NCBI GenBank assembly: GCA_026770585.1
Contig: MU646370.1
Span: 156,731-187,416 of the forward strand
From: Baffinella frigidus
Taxonomy: Eukaryota; Cryptophyceae; Cryptomonadales; Baffinellaceae
Direction: 5' to 3'
DNA length: 30,686 nucleotides
The notes under the pieces are model-generated. The model saw only the letters and a program-made list of their open reading frames with translations, did not search any database and had not been told where the DNA came from. Numbering within the stretch: position 1 is the stretch's first letter; every line of letters starts with the position of its first letter. The position numbers and the translations under genes are program-made. This document shows positions 1 through 8,224 of this stretch, piece by piece.

Positions 1-49
1 GCCCCGATCTTTCCTGTCGCGCCACCCCCCACTGATGTGACTGGAAGCG

Positions 50-137
50 CGTCGCTAGTTGTGTTGGCGGTCGCGTTGGACTTAGCGGACCGTCGTGACT
101 TGTCTGGGTGCCTGCTCGTGCACGTTCCACTCAGCGC
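50..137 (+). repeat. 80-bp direct repeat, left copy
   Basis: Bases 58-137 match 294-373 over about 80 bases with roughly ten differences; both contain GGCGGTCG, GGACCGTCGTG and GTCTGGGTGCCTGCTC. The copies lie 236 bases apart and bracket a CA microsatellite. No convincing coding frame runs through them. Confidence 0.85.
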
Positions 138-147
138 TCTCGCTCTC

Positions 148-173
148 TCACACACTCTCACACACACACACAC

Positions 174-245
<72 letters not shown>

Positions 246-287
246 GCGCGCGCGCGCATACACACACACACACGCGCGCACGCGTCG
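148..287. repeat. (CA)n/(CG)n microsatellite
   Basis: About 140 bases of CACACA with scattered CATA interruptions and CGCGCG patches. All His-Thr or Val-Cys reading frames here are products of the dinucleotide repeat and are not genes. Confidence 0.97.
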
Positions 288-373
288 CCAGCCGTTGCGT
301 TGGCGGTCGGGTTAGACTTGGTGGACCGTCGTGGCGTGTCTGGGTGCCTGCTCCCCCACGTTCCACTCATCGC
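282..373 (+). repeat. 80-bp direct repeat, right copy
   Basis: This is the right-hand partner of 50-137. From 374 to 550 I see no gene or repeat that I can support. Confidence 0.85.
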
Positions 374-550
374 AGCCAGAACGAGGGTCTCCAATCGAAT
401 CAAGTCACCAGCACCCGGGAACATCTGGGTTCTGATGGACCTTGGTTCGACTAGTGACTTCGTTCAACTCAAGTCGATGGGAGAGCTCGCCAGCGCAAAT
501 CGCTCCAAGAAATACGGAATCCTGGATCTCATAGGAAAACGGATCTGATT

Positions 551-640
551 CAACCCTTTTGGATTCTTTTTACTACACGAATGCTTTAATATTACTAGTA
601 AAACTCGTTATGTGTAGTAAATTTCATTACCAAAAAGGTT
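551..640. mobile_element. Foldback element family P1, copy 1 (degenerate stem)
   Basis: A core with TACTACACGAATGCTTTAAT, ATTACTAGTAAAACTCGTTA and TGTGTAGTAA lies between imperfect inverted arms (CAACCCTTTTGG against CCAAAAAGGTT). The core recurs at 750-803 and 1537-1590. No ORF is present, so this looks like a small non-autonomous foldback (MITE-like) element. Confidence 0.6.
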
Positions 641-706
641 TATATTAAAACCGTTTCCCTGCGAGATCCATCAGCACGACCTCGCTCCCAGGGGCTGTTC
701 CAGGGT

Positions 707-846
707 TTATCCGGGGAAACCTATTTTTGTTTAGTTTGATGGCAAGGAAAATTACTACATAAATGCTTTAATATTACTAATCAGAACGAATTGTGTAGTA
801 ATTTTCCTTGCCATCAAACTAAAGAAAAATAGGTATCCCCGGATAA
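707..846. mobile_element. Foldback element family P1, copy 2
   Basis: This is a 140-bp near-perfect hairpin. The left arm starts TTATCCGGGGAAACCTATTT; the right arm is its reverse complement with one or two mismatches and continues through the TTTGATGGCAAGGAAAATTA segment. The loop carries the P1 core (ACTACATAAATGCTTTAATA). The outer stem is unrelated to those of the other two copies. Confidence 0.85.
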
Positions 847-904
847 GGGTGTTCTCGCAAATCGAGAGGGTTTGCGGGGGTGGGGGACACCTGGCAGGGA
901 CGAA

Positions 905-1243
905 TGTGGGTTTAGGGTTAAGGGTTTAGGGTTTAGGGTTTAGGGTCTAGGTTTTAGGGTTTAGGGTTTAGGGTTTAGGGTTTAGGGTTTGGGGTGGAGG
1001 GTGGAGGGTTTAGGGTTTAGGGCTTAGGGTGTAGGGTTCAGGGTTTAGGGTTTAGGGTTTAGGGTTTAGGGTTTGGGGTTCAGGGTTTAGGGTTTAGGGT
1101 TTAGGGTTTAGGGTTTAGGGTTTGGGGTGTAGGGTTTAGAGTGTAGGGTGCAGGGTGTAGGGTGTAGGGTTAAGGGTTTAGGGTTTAGGGTTCAGGGTTC
1201 AGGGTCCAGGGTGCAGAGTTTAGGGTCTAGATTTTAGGGGTTA
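905..1243 (+). repeat. Degenerate telomere-like (TTTAGGG)n island
   Basis: Runs of GGGTTTA are interspersed with GGTTCAG, GTGTAGG and TTTGGGG variants; the G-rich strand is plus. It is not a chromosome end, because unrelated sequence flanks both sides. A short continuation lies at 1395-1438. Bases 1244-1320 are a G/A-rich stretch with no supported gene. Confidence 0.95.
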
Positions 1244-1321
1244 GGGTTGAGGGGGGGTGGAGGGAGGAGGGAGGGAGGAGGGACGGGGGAGACTTGGCGA
1301 GGAGGCGGGAGAACTCGCCGT

Positions 1322-1490
1322 ACTCCTCCTCATCCAACGATGAGTCGTCCGAGACCAGCTCCTCCACCGTCTGTTGAGGTTGAGGCGCGTTCAGGGTTTA
1401 TGGTGTATGGTTTAGGGTGTAGGGTTTAGGGTTTAGAGAGTGATGCACAGGAGATGATGGGCCAGGAGCCACTAGCCTCAGGTGAGAGCT
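1322..1490 (-). repeat. Repeat unit carrying an acidic exon, copy 1
   Basis: On the minus strand, CAACAG is followed directly by an open frame reading TVEELVSDDSSLDEEEYGEF and onward. The flank at 1437-1490 (GATGCACAGGAGATGATGGG) is shared with the copy at 2500-2650. The CAG next to the conserved frame looks like a 3' splice site, with telomere-like CCCTAAA-type sequence upstream in the transcript. The product is unknown. Confidence 0.5.
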
Positions 1491-1498
1491 CATCCGGA

Positions 1499-1621
1499 CG
1501 AGTATTTATGATAAATACGCACCGGCAACGAATTTTACAACATAAACGCTTTTATAATTACTAGTAAGATCCGTTCATGTAGTAAATTTCGTTGCCGGCG
1601 CGTATTTATCATAAATACTCG
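1499..1621. mobile_element. Foldback element family P1, copy 3
   Basis: This is a 123-bp hairpin with arms of about 38 bases (CGAGTATTTATGATAAATAC and then the ACCGGCAACGAATTT segment), one or two mismatches, and the P1 core in the loop. The arm contains its own small palindrome (GTATTTATGATAAATAC). The stem sequence differs completely from copy 2. Confidence 0.85.
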
Positions 1622-1660
1622 CCGTGATTAGAGCTGAGGGGCTTGCGAGTGGCTGAGGCT

Positions 1661-1747
1661 AGGGAGAACTCGTGGTTCTCCTGCTCATCCAACGAAGAGT
1701 CCTGCTCATCCAACGAAGAGTCCTCCGAGACCAGCTCCTCCAAAGTC
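1661..1747 (-). repeat. Acidic exon, copy 2
   Basis: On the minus strand CCACGCAG is followed by a frame reading TLEELVSEDSSLDEQDSSLD. The DSSLDEQ block is duplicated in tandem (18-bp duplication). As in copies 1 and 3, the conserved reading starts right after CAG, although the upstream sequence here is not telomere-like. Bases 1755-1850 hold four spaced copies of GTTAGTC(C/T)GAA. Confidence 0.5.
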
Positions 1748-1854
1748 TGCGTGGAAACGAGGTGTTAGTCCGAACCCCGGTGTTAGTCCGAATCGGCCGG
1801 AAACGTTAGTCGAAAAGGCCTAAATAAGGTGTTAGTCTGAAACGGCCTACTCAA

Positions 1855-1992
1855 CCACCAACCCTCACAACTTGGGCAAATCGAAAAAGTCGAAAACACC
1901 AAATCCCCTTGGAGGCCGTCGGAATCCGACGGCCTTCAGGAGGATTTTTGGAGCCATTTTTTTCGATTTGCCCAGACTGTGAGGGTTGGTGG
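1855..1992. mobile_element. Foldback element family P2, copy 1
   Basis: The 138-bp inverted repeat has an outer arm CCACCAACCCTCACAACTTG followed by GGCAAATCGAAAAA; the right arm returns as TTTCGATTTGCCCAGACTGT and GAGGGTTGGTGG. The centre is a second palindrome, GGCCGTCGGAATCCGACGGCC less its last base. A relative lies at 28936-29076. Confidence 0.85.
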
Positions 1993-2012
1993 AACGTTTG
2001 AGGGCGGCAGGA

Positions 2013-2086
2013 GCTGCGCATGTGAGCATACGAGCATGTGTCAGCGAGTGCAGATTCCGACCAGGCGGTGCCTGTCACTAACGACG
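2013..2086 (-). repeat. Dispersed repeat shared with 2925-2995 (inverted)
   Basis: The minus strand carries CTGGTCGGAATCTGCACTCG followed by a TGCTCGT motif, also found on the plus strand at 2938-2975. Both would translate as WSESAL, but the frames are short and unsupported. Confidence 0.5.
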
Positions 2087-2134
2087 CGCCTAGAGTGGAC
2101 CTACCCTAACACATACCCGTCGGGGCCGGACTGA

Positions 2135-2256
2135 TTGAGTATGTGTGGAGGGTAGGTATGCGTTATGGTGTCCACCCTTCAGGCATACTTCCTTGCAGGG
2201 GGGAATCGGGGGCCGGCCGAAGGAGTATGTGTGGAGGGTAAGTATGTGTTACGGTA
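2135..2256 (+). repeat. Two direct copies of a ~33-bp motif
   Basis: GAGTATGTGTGGAGGGTA(G/A)G followed by TATG(C/T)GTTA(T/C)GGT occurs at about 2137 and 2222, 85 bases apart. No gene is supported between 2087 and 2436; 2437-2456 is a small telomere-like patch. Confidence 0.7.
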
Positions 2257-2499
2257 GCCTGTGTCATGCGCTGGTCGGAGGTGGAGTTAGAATCCATCCG
2301 GAAAATGCTCGTATGAGCGGCCGACACGGGGTACAGTAAGTGGCACAATGCGTAGCATGTGCGGCGCTGACGCTGGCTGTTTGGCAATAAATTATCAATC
2401 TCTCTGCGCTGCTCGGCGTGCCACGCCGATCAGCGGTTTAGGGTTTAGAGTTTAGAGAGCGATGAACGAACAACCGACCAGCGCATACACCGTCTGCGT

Positions 2500-2650
2500 G
2501 TGATGCCCTCCCCATCCAACGAAGAGTCCTCCGAGACCAGCTCCTCCACCGTCTGTTGTGGTTTAGTAGCGTTTAGGGTTCAGAGTTTAGAAAGTGACGC
2601 ACAGGAGATGATGGGCCAGGAACAAGTGGCCTCAGCTGAGAGCTGATATA
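2500..2650 (-). repeat. Repeat unit carrying an acidic exon, copy 3
   Basis: On the minus strand CAACAG leads into a frame reading TVEELVSEDSSLDGEGITRR. Upstream in the transcript lies CTAAACGCTACTAAACCAC, a telomere-like tract. The 2585-2645 flank matches 1437-1490. Between 2651 and 3120 I see only the dispersed repeat at 2925-2995 and no supported gene. Confidence 0.5.
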
Positions 2651-3120
2651 TCGGATAAGTCAATTATCAGTGCGCATCTGATAACCGTGGTAAGTTTACA
2701 GCTGATACAACAACCCTAGCCTCAGCCACCCACCAGCTCGCCAGCCAGCCAGATCAAGTCGGTGCGTCATTGAGCCGACCCCCGATATGCACCATGGGGG
2801 CAGTCTCAGGTCGGCGACCTCCCGGTGCAAATCCGCAAAATCCACACATAGATAAAATAGTTGACTCACGGGTGCGAGTTTTGAGAGCGCATTTTGTCAA
2901 AAATGGTGTGGCGTGTTGTTGGTGGCAGGCTCGGGCTGGTCGGAATCTGCACTCGGTGTCGCTTGCTCGTGTGCCACCTTTTGGAGCAACCACCACCTCC
3001 AGGCATCAACAGAGAATGAAAATGAGAAGTGTGTTCGCCACAGACATATTCCAAAAAAATGGAGAATGCTTGGTCAACTTTCGCAGCAGCAGTCTCCCTG
3101 TGATCAATTCAGACAGGAAG

Positions 3121-3585
3121 TCAGGGAAGGAAGGCGAGTCCCACCGCAGGATCTCCCCTGAACAGCTCCAGCTCCCACTCCCGCATCTGCGCAGCCGTGA
3201 CCGGCCCGAGCCCACCATCCGAGCTGCTGTCCGAGCTGCTGGAGTTCCGCAGCCCAAACAGCTCCTCCTCAGTAGACATACCCGGTTCCTCCTCGTCCCA
3301 GCCCCCCCGTAGCTGCGGTAGCTGCGCTAGAATACCGCCTCCGCCACGCAAGCACCGCACCCGGCATCCCGCCCCTCCCCAAATCCCTTTTCCTGGGAGT
3401 AGAAGGCAGGTTCGATGGGCGGCGCGAATCGTTGACCCTGGTTCCCACGGCGTCTCCTGCGGGCGCTGCGACCCGTGGCCAGACGGCGCGGCCGAAAGCT
3501 GCGATCCTGGCGCGCTGAGGGCCGAGAGCACCAGCACGACCAGCAGCTCGCGCCGCCGCCGGGACCCCATCGATCCCGCCGCCAT
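3121..3585 (-). CDS. Signal-peptide protein with acidic Ser/Asp-rich tail (copy 1)
   Basis: A 154-residue frame. The N-terminus has an RRRRELL basic stretch followed by a hydrophobic segment (LLVVLVLSALSA, about residues 14-25) ending near GSQLSAA, a plausible signal peptide. Residues ~100-130 are acidic and serine-rich (WDEEEPGMSTEEELFGL, then SSSSDSSSDGG). A paralogue lies at 10239-10655. Against it, copy 1 has 7 extra bases near 3466 and 38 extra near 3365, so the middle of the two proteins is read in different frames, yet the total of 45 restores the frame. Copy 1 extends past DGG with a helix-like AAQMREWELELFRGD. I recognise no family. The start is the first Met after CAAACGTTTGTGGG on the minus strand, a flank shared with copy 2. 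Frameshift or unrecognised introns are both possible. Confidence 0.5.
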   Translation of the reverse strand: MAAGSMGSRRRRELLVVLVLSALSAPGSQLSAAPSGHGSQRPQETPWEPGSTIRAAHRTCLLLPGKGIWGGAGCRVRCLRGGGGILAQLPQLRGGWDEEEPGMSTEEELFGLRNSSSSDSSSDGGLGPVTAAQMREWELELFRGDPAVGLAFLP

Positions 3586-4130
3586 CCCACAAACGTTTAG
3601 TCAGAGAGAGTTGCTTTACTCCTGCGACTTTCGGCAAACGATGACTTTTGAGTTTTCGCGAAGCGTTTCAGTAAGTTGCAGATTCCACTTTTGCCGGCGC
3701 TCCTCTGAAAATAGCGACAAGGCCAGCAGTTCGAGGTGAGGGAGGGCGGGCGGGGCGGGGGTCGCGGTGTTAGAGGATAGTGCTGGTGGCCAGCGTGCTT
3801 GTGCTCGCCCGCAGCAGGCGCGGGGATGTTTCCGCGCTGCAACCCCCCCCTCGCGCCGCCAGTGGTGCGAGAAGTCTCGAGTTTATTTTTTTCGCCGTCT
3901 GTCGGCAGGCTCCCGCTGGAGCACCCTTTCAATGCGGCTGCCCGCAGCTGCGCGCTGAACCTCTAGATTTTCGTGTGCGTCTCCTCCGGCGCCGGCGCCG
4001 GAGCAGAGGCGTGTGCATTGCAGCCTGCGCGCGGATTGCAAACGGCCGTTCGCAGGGACCGAGGGAGCGGGCCTGGCTGGGGCGCGAGACCACGGTGCAC
4101 AGCACTGACCCGGCGGGTGTTCCGTGGCGC
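3586..4130. other. No supported gene; upstream region of copy 1
   Basis: Bases 3586-3640 share CAGAGAGAGTT(G/A)CTTTACT with 11840-11860 and are probably the 5' leader of the signal-peptide gene. The remainder is GC-rich with several overlapping, mutually exclusive frames and no recognisable product. Confidence 0.4.
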
Positions 4131-4135
4131 GCAGC

Positions 4136-4287
4136 GAGATGTTCCAGCTCCTGGAGAACTGCTTCACGACCGGGGGGATCTGTCCGCACAAGGAGGAGGT
4201 TGTCCCCCGGTGCGTGACGGAGGGCTTCTGCGGGGGGCGGCACGGGCCGCTCACGGGGATCGAGGCCATGCAGTGGAAGCCGCTCCA
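4136..4287 (+). CDS. Candidate exon, cysteine-rich, unknown product
   Basis: After GGCGCGCAG (possible 3' splice site) an open frame starts at ATG 4139 and reads MFQLLENCFTTGGICPHKEE, continuing through VVPRCVTEGFCGGRHG and IEAMQWKPLQF. It holds four cysteines in about 35 residues. At CTCGCAG|GCAACC the sequence turns into a CCCCGAA heptamer island, so the exon may end at a GC-type 5' splice site there. I do not recognise the family, and no following exon was found. Support is codon-like composition plus the sharp change into repeat DNA. Confidence 0.3.
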
Positions 4288-4289
4288 GT

Positions 4290-4535
4290 TTCTCGCAGGC
4301 AACCCCCGAACCCCGAATCCCAAACACCGAACACCGAAGCATAACCCCGAACCCCGAACCCCGAAAGCGTAACCCCGAACCCCGAACCCCGCACCCCGAC
4401 GCGTAACCACGAACCCCGAACTCCGAACCCCGAACCGCGAACCCGAACCCCGAACCCCGACCCCAGACCCCAGACCCCAGACCCCCGAATCCCGAACCCC
4501 GAACCCCGAACCACTGAAGCGCAACCCCTGAAGCG
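4290..4535. repeat. (CCCCGAA)n telomere-variant island
   Basis: Imperfect repeats of CCCCGAA and CCCCGAAT, with ACACCGAA and CCCCAGA variants. The C-rich strand is plus. It begins directly after the candidate exon at 4136-4287. The long Gly/Phe-rich minus-strand frame across it is a repeat artefact. Confidence 0.9.
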
Positions 4536-4539
4536 CAAC

Positions 4540-4629
4540 TGACAGGATGGGACGTTTCGGGCGCGCTCGCGCGGGCACAACTGAGGCAGAGCTAGCGTGC
4601 CCTATTGTAGGGTGCTCTAGCTCTGCCCC
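4540..4629 (+). repeat. Dispersed GC-rich unit with 47-bp hairpin
   Basis: CTGACAGG to CGGGCACAACTGAGGCAGAG matches 5788-5870. At 4583-4629 the sequence folds: GGCAGAGCTAG pairs with CTAGCTCTGCC, and inside it GCCCTA pairs with TAGGGT. The 5842 copy has lost the right arm. Another half copy of GAGGCAGAGCTA lies near 8533. Confidence 0.7.
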
Positions 4630-4698
4630 AGGTGCTGTGGAACGAATACTCGAAGCTCCCAGAAGCAAAAGCAGTTTCGGGTTGCTGGTGGGAGTATC

Positions 4699-4868
4699 TA
4701 CCACGCAAGAGTGTAGAGCTAACAGGCTTACAGGAGAAATAGTCAGATCTGACTATTGTTCATAAGTGGACATTCTCCCCAGAGAACAATCGAAATTTCG
4801 GAAAGTGGTTACAAATTCCGTGTGAACTGACTTGTTTTCCCAGGTCAGCCCTACACTCTTGCGTGGTA
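4699..4868. mobile_element. Inverted-repeat element, 18-bp perfect arms
   Basis: TACCACGCAAGAGTGTAG (4699-4716) returns as its exact reverse complement at 4851-4868. The interior holds CAGATCTG, a second short palindrome, and no ORF. It is probably a small non-autonomous DNA element. Confidence 0.7.
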
Positions 4869-5056
4869 GCTCTGGCTCTCCTGGTGTTCCAGAAGAGGTG
4901 TTCCCGAACAGCGTTGGCTGACTCATCTGAGACTGGAGGTACGCACAGCCTCAGACCTGAGACGCAACTCTGGTCTCAGCTTTCAAGGAGAGCTTGCTGC
5001 GGCGGGAGGTGAAACAGCGGTGCGGTGCATGGCGTGAGGGTCTTGAAGCCGCACGC

Positions 5057-5057
<1 letters not shown>

Positions 5058-5105
<48 letters not shown>

Positions 5106-5120
5106 CAGAGAGAGAGAGAG
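5058..5120. repeat. (GA)n microsatellite
   Basis: Continuous GAGAGA with two GACA interruptions. The Arg-Glu and Ser-Leu frames over it are artefacts. Confidence 0.97.
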
Positions 5121-5179
5121 GGGCCTGTTGGGCGACGATAATAAGAGGGTCGGACGTCGCTGCCGTCCGCGTGTGCACG

Positions 5180-5960
5180 CAGGCAAGGTTATGACGGTGC
5201 TCTATCTGACAGGAGGGGACGTGTCGGGCGGACCGGACCGTGCGTGTGTCAAGTTACTGAGGCGGGAGGTGGCACGCAAGGTTCTGACGGTCCGCGCTCT
5301 GGCAGGCACGTTTCGGGGTACGTTAATAGGCTAACGGCCTCAAAATGGGGTAGTTAGGCATACGGCATCGCCTAGGACCTCCTACCGTAGGCCGAGGGAT
5401 CCTAGGACCAAAAAGTCTCGGCATACGGTAGGAGGTCCTAGGCAATGCCGTAGACCTAACTACCCCATTTTCAGGCCGTTACCCTATTAACGTAGCCTCA
5501 GACGAACCTCCGGTCTCAGAGTTCGAGGAGGACTTACTGAGGCGGGAGGAGCCACAAGGTTCTGAGGTGACGCGAGGACGTCCTTTGGTGCGCGCTCTGA
5601 CAGGCTCTGACAGGAGGGGGCGGACCGTGCGTGTGTCACGTCACTCAGGCGGGAGGTTGGCACACAAGGTGTTGACGGGGCGCGCTCTGGCAGGAGGCGA
5701 CGTGTCGGGCGCGCTCACGCGGGCAGCCCGAACCCCGAAAGCGTTAACCCTTGAAGCATAACCCCGACAGCGCAACCCCTGAAGCGTAACTGACAGGGGG
5801 GGGCGTGGCGGGCGCGCTCACGCGGGCACAACTGAGGCAGAGCTAGAGTGCCCTGCTGTAGGGTGCTATGGGACGCAAGGTGCTGACGGTCCGCTGTCTG
5901 ACAGGGGGGGACGTGACGGGTGCGCTCACGCGGGCTGCTGCGGCAGCGCCGGGCGCTAAT
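5180..5960 (+). repeat. Repeated ~100-bp units with a conserved reading frame
   Basis: Units at about 5180, 5265, 5570, 5655, 5790 and 5868 share GGCGGGAGGT, GCACGCAAGGTTCTGACGGT, GCGCTCTGGCAGG and GGACGTGTCGGGCGCGCTCA. In three units the translation stays similar (VLTVRALAGGDVSGALTRA). No start, stop or splice pattern ties them into a gene; they may be copies of an exon or plain satellite DNA. Confidence 0.6.
5320..5493. mobile_element. Foldback element family M3
   Basis: This 174-bp hairpin inside the repeated units has an outer arm ACGTTAATAGGCTAACGGCC that returns at 5473-5493, followed by AAAATGGGGTAGTTAGG on both sides. The centre contains CCTAGGACCTCCTACCGTAG and its inverse. The same CCTAGGACC and CTACCGTAGG blocks occur inside families M1 and M2. 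Confidence 0.85.
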
Positions 5961-5989
5961 GTGTGTTGCCCCCCCCCCTCGGTCGCCAG

Positions 5990-6002
5990 AGAGAAAGCGA
6001 GA

Positions 6003-6038
<36 letters not shown>

Positions 6039-6195
6039 CAGCGCCGGGCTTCAATGTGTGTTGCCCCCCCCCCCGGTCACCAGAGAGAGAGGGAGAAAGA
6101 GAGAGAGAGAGGCAGCGCAGCGCACACAGCATGCCGGGCGCCAATGTGCGTGCTCCCCCCTGCACCACTCTCTCTCTCTCTCTCTCTGGCAGCGC
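5990..6195. repeat. GA/CT tracts in three degenerate units
   Basis: Three units consist of a GCGCCGGGC(T/G)..ATGTGTGTTGC motif, a C-run and a GAGAGA or CTCTCT tract (5957-6040, 6041-6115, 6135-6210). I see only satellite-like structure and no gene. Confidence 0.75.
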
Positions 6196-6470
6196 CGGGT
6201 GCCTATGTGTGTTGCTCCCCCCATCCAGCCCATCCAGGGTCGTGTTGACTCCACAGTTGGGAACCGTTGTCTTGGCATCCACTCCTCGGGCGCCAGTGTT
6301 AATAGTGAGAGCATCTGGTTTTAGATTCGTAAAGCGGCTCGTTCTGGTACAAATAATAAAACTGAGGGGGCTACACGTGACTGTTGGGTGGTTGTTGGGT
6401 GTTGGGTGGTTGTTGCCCTGATCGATGAGTGGCCGTTCGCGAAGGTCGGCGATCATCTGCTTTCTGCAGT

Positions 6471-6680
6471 CCACTCGAGGCTGGAAGACGGAGTATTTTA
6501 AATGTGGGATTGTTAAATTTAGTACCAGTCACGGGCAGGCTTGGTCACGTTACTGGGGGAATTCCCCCAGTAACGTGACCAAACGCCCCTATTTGTATGA
6601 AAATTACTACACCCACCTTTTTTTCTTTACTTGTAAAGGAATTCCAGTTTTGAAATGGTCACATTTCTAGCCTCGAGTGG
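6471..6680. mobile_element. Inverted-repeat element centred on a perfect 42-bp palindrome
   Basis: CCACTCGAGGCT (6471-6482) returns as AGCCTCGAGTGG (6669-6680). At 6541-6582 lies an uninterrupted perfect palindrome centred on GAATTC (half-site TTGGTCACGTTACTGGGGGAA). One half-site also appears at 6845-6858 (TTACGTGACCAAAT). Confidence 0.75.
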
Positions 6681-6704
6681 GTTGATCTCATCTCGGAACA
6701 TACC

Positions 6705-6828
6705 ACAATCTGTCCGCATAAAAAGACGTAAGATAGCATCCTTGTATTCCTAAAATAGCATATACACCCTTATCTTCGGCATCGGAAGCCTAAGATAGCG
6801 GGACAGATTTTGTCCAAGGTTTCGTTGG
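6705..6828. repeat. Inverted-repeat element related to 23690-23745
   Basis: AATCTGTCC near 6709 pairs with GGGACAGATT at 6800. The interior TAGCATAT..CCCTTATCTTCGGCATCGG resembles 23697-23735 (TAGCATATCTTCCCTTGTCT). It is a low-copy degenerate foldback. Confidence 0.5.
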
Positions 6829-7281
6829 GCCTGGATTCCAGAAGGTTACGTGACCAAATTGCACCAGAAAATCTTTAAAGTTAATTGCATCAAGTCAAGT
6901 TGACTTTTGATGAAAGGTTCGTAGTCCACCGTGTGGGGGATGTTTGTCTTCCCAGATGGGATGTGTGTCCATGAATTACCCGATGCATTTGCGCCGTCGC
7001 TATCCGACCAAGGTCCCCGGTTCTCTGGTGCCCCGTTCCCCTTGCTACGCGGAACTGCCAGGTTGCAACCGAATCTTATCCTGCTGGGTTGCAACCGACT
7101 CTTATCCGGTTCCAAAATCCCAGAAGTTGCCTTTCTTTGTCGAAACTCCTCGCGGCTGCTGGATGCGCGGAACGTTGTCTGAATATCCCTTAAGTTGCGA
7201 GGGGGTCGAATGTTGTCCAGGTATCCCTTATAAAGTGCGAGGGGGTCATATTCGACCCCCAGCAGGTCGTAGGCCCCTACG

Positions 7282-7386
7282 TATCCCTTAAGTGGCCAGT
7301 AGGCCCATACGCCCTACCGTAGGGCCCTAGGACCTGCCTAGGACCTCTTGGCGGTCAAATTTGACCGTCTGGCCACTTAAGGGATA
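7282..7386. mobile_element. MITE family M2, copy a
   Basis: Terminal inverted repeat TATCCCTTAAGTGGCCAG with matching CTGGCCACTTAAGGGATA; flanking TA on both sides suggests a TA target duplication (Tc1/mariner-like, by analogy). The centre is CTACCGTAGGGCCCTAGGAC. Two extra left-end-like units lie at 7188-7280. Confidence 0.85.
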
Positions 7387-7509
7387 GGCTAACCCTAAAC
7401 CCTAAACCCCATACCCTAACTCCTATACCCTAAACCCTAACTCCTAAACCCTAACTCCTCAACCCCAAACCCCACATTCTAAGCCCTAAGCCCTAAACTC
7501 TAAACCCTT
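7387..7509. repeat. Degenerate CCCTAAA island
   Basis: CCCTAAACCC, CCTAACTCC and similar heptamers; the C-rich strand is plus. Confidence 0.9.
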
Positions 7510-7708
7510 CAGGGGTACCTCGCTGATAAGAAAGAGTCCCCCCCTCTAGGACCAGCACAAGGTCCTCGATGGGCCTACTGTAGGGTCCTACAGAGGCACC
7601 TCGCTCATAAGAAACGGCCCCCCCCATAGGACAACCATAGGGCCCTAGGCATAGTCCTGCTGTAGGGTCCTAGGGGGAGTCCTTTCTTATGCGCGAGGAA
7701 ACCTTGTA
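7510..7708. mobile_element. MITE family M1, compound copy
   Basis: The left end CAGGGGTACCTCGCTGATAA is matched by a degenerate right end ATGCGCGAGGAAACCTTG followed by TA. A second, internal left end (CACCTCGCTCATAAGAAACG) begins near 7597, so one element appears to have inserted into or recombined with another. Confidence 0.75.
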
Positions 7709-7893
7709 GACCCTAAACACTACACCCTAAACTCTAAACACTAAACCTGAAACCCTAACCCCCAAACTCAAACCCCTGACCCCAAACCCCAAACCCCAAA
7801 TCCAAAATCCCGAACCCAAAACCCAAAACCCCAAACCCCAAACCCCAAACCCCAAACCCCAAACCCCAAACCCCAAACCCCAAACCCCAAACC
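7709..7893. repeat. CCCTAAA grading into (CCCCAAA)n
   Basis: The first part is CCCTAAA-like; 7800-7893 is nearly pure CCCCAAA. This local homogenisation to one variant is typical of the islands here. Confidence 0.9.
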
Positions 7894-7981
7894 AGGGGTA
7901 CAAGTTGAAGGCGTACCCCCCGCTCTACACGACCAACTAAGTTAAGTCAACTTATCTAAGTTAGTTAACTTTTCCAAGTTA

Positions 7982-8098
7982 CAGGGGTACCTCGCTCATA
8001 AGAAACCGCACCCCCCCTAGGACCACCATAGGGCCCTAGGCATAGGCCTACTGTAGGGTCCTAGGGGAGGTTGGTTTTTGATGAGCGAGGTACCCCTG
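7982..8098. mobile_element. MITE family M1, copy b
   Basis: The ends are CAGGGGTACCTCGCTCATAA and its inverse (GAGCGAGGTACCCCTG). The core is CCCTAGGACCACCATAGGGC with CTACTGTAGGGTCCTAGGGG. The left flank is TA. Confidence 0.85.
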
Positions 8099-8116
8099 AA
8101 GGTGGTTGACTGAGTG

Positions 8117-8224
8117 GTAAGTCAACTTATCTGAGTACTCCCATCTCCTCAAGAGTGAGGTGGGCTGTGGCCTTCGATGTGAGTGTAAATAAAAGCACCA
8201 AAGCACCAAAGTGAGTCCACTTAG
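8117..8224 (+). mobile_element. Family D repeat (introner-like) with GT-AG edges
   Basis: The D core (8139-8210: CCATCTCCTCAAGAGTGAGG through AAAGCACCAAAGCACCAAAG) lies in a segment starting GTAAGT and ending TTAG. It is flanked by an 18-bp direct repeat, AGGTGGTTGACTGAGTGG, at 8100-8117 and 8223-8240. The other D copies are at 11868-11935 and 26929-26987. CCTCAAGAGTGAGG forms a small hairpin. Confidence 0.55.

Noticed and set aside
37-548. Several long frames rich in His-Thr and Val-Cys
   Set aside because: They are produced by the CA microsatellite, which keeps all frames open.
3883-4704. 273-codon minus-strand frame, the second longest in the window
   Set aside because: Its middle is a translation of the CCCCGAA repeat (GFGVRGSG), and the rest overlaps better candidates. 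Openness comes from the heptamer repeat.
4951-6474. Arg-Glu and Ser-Leu repeat frames
   Set aside because: They translate GA/CT microsatellites.
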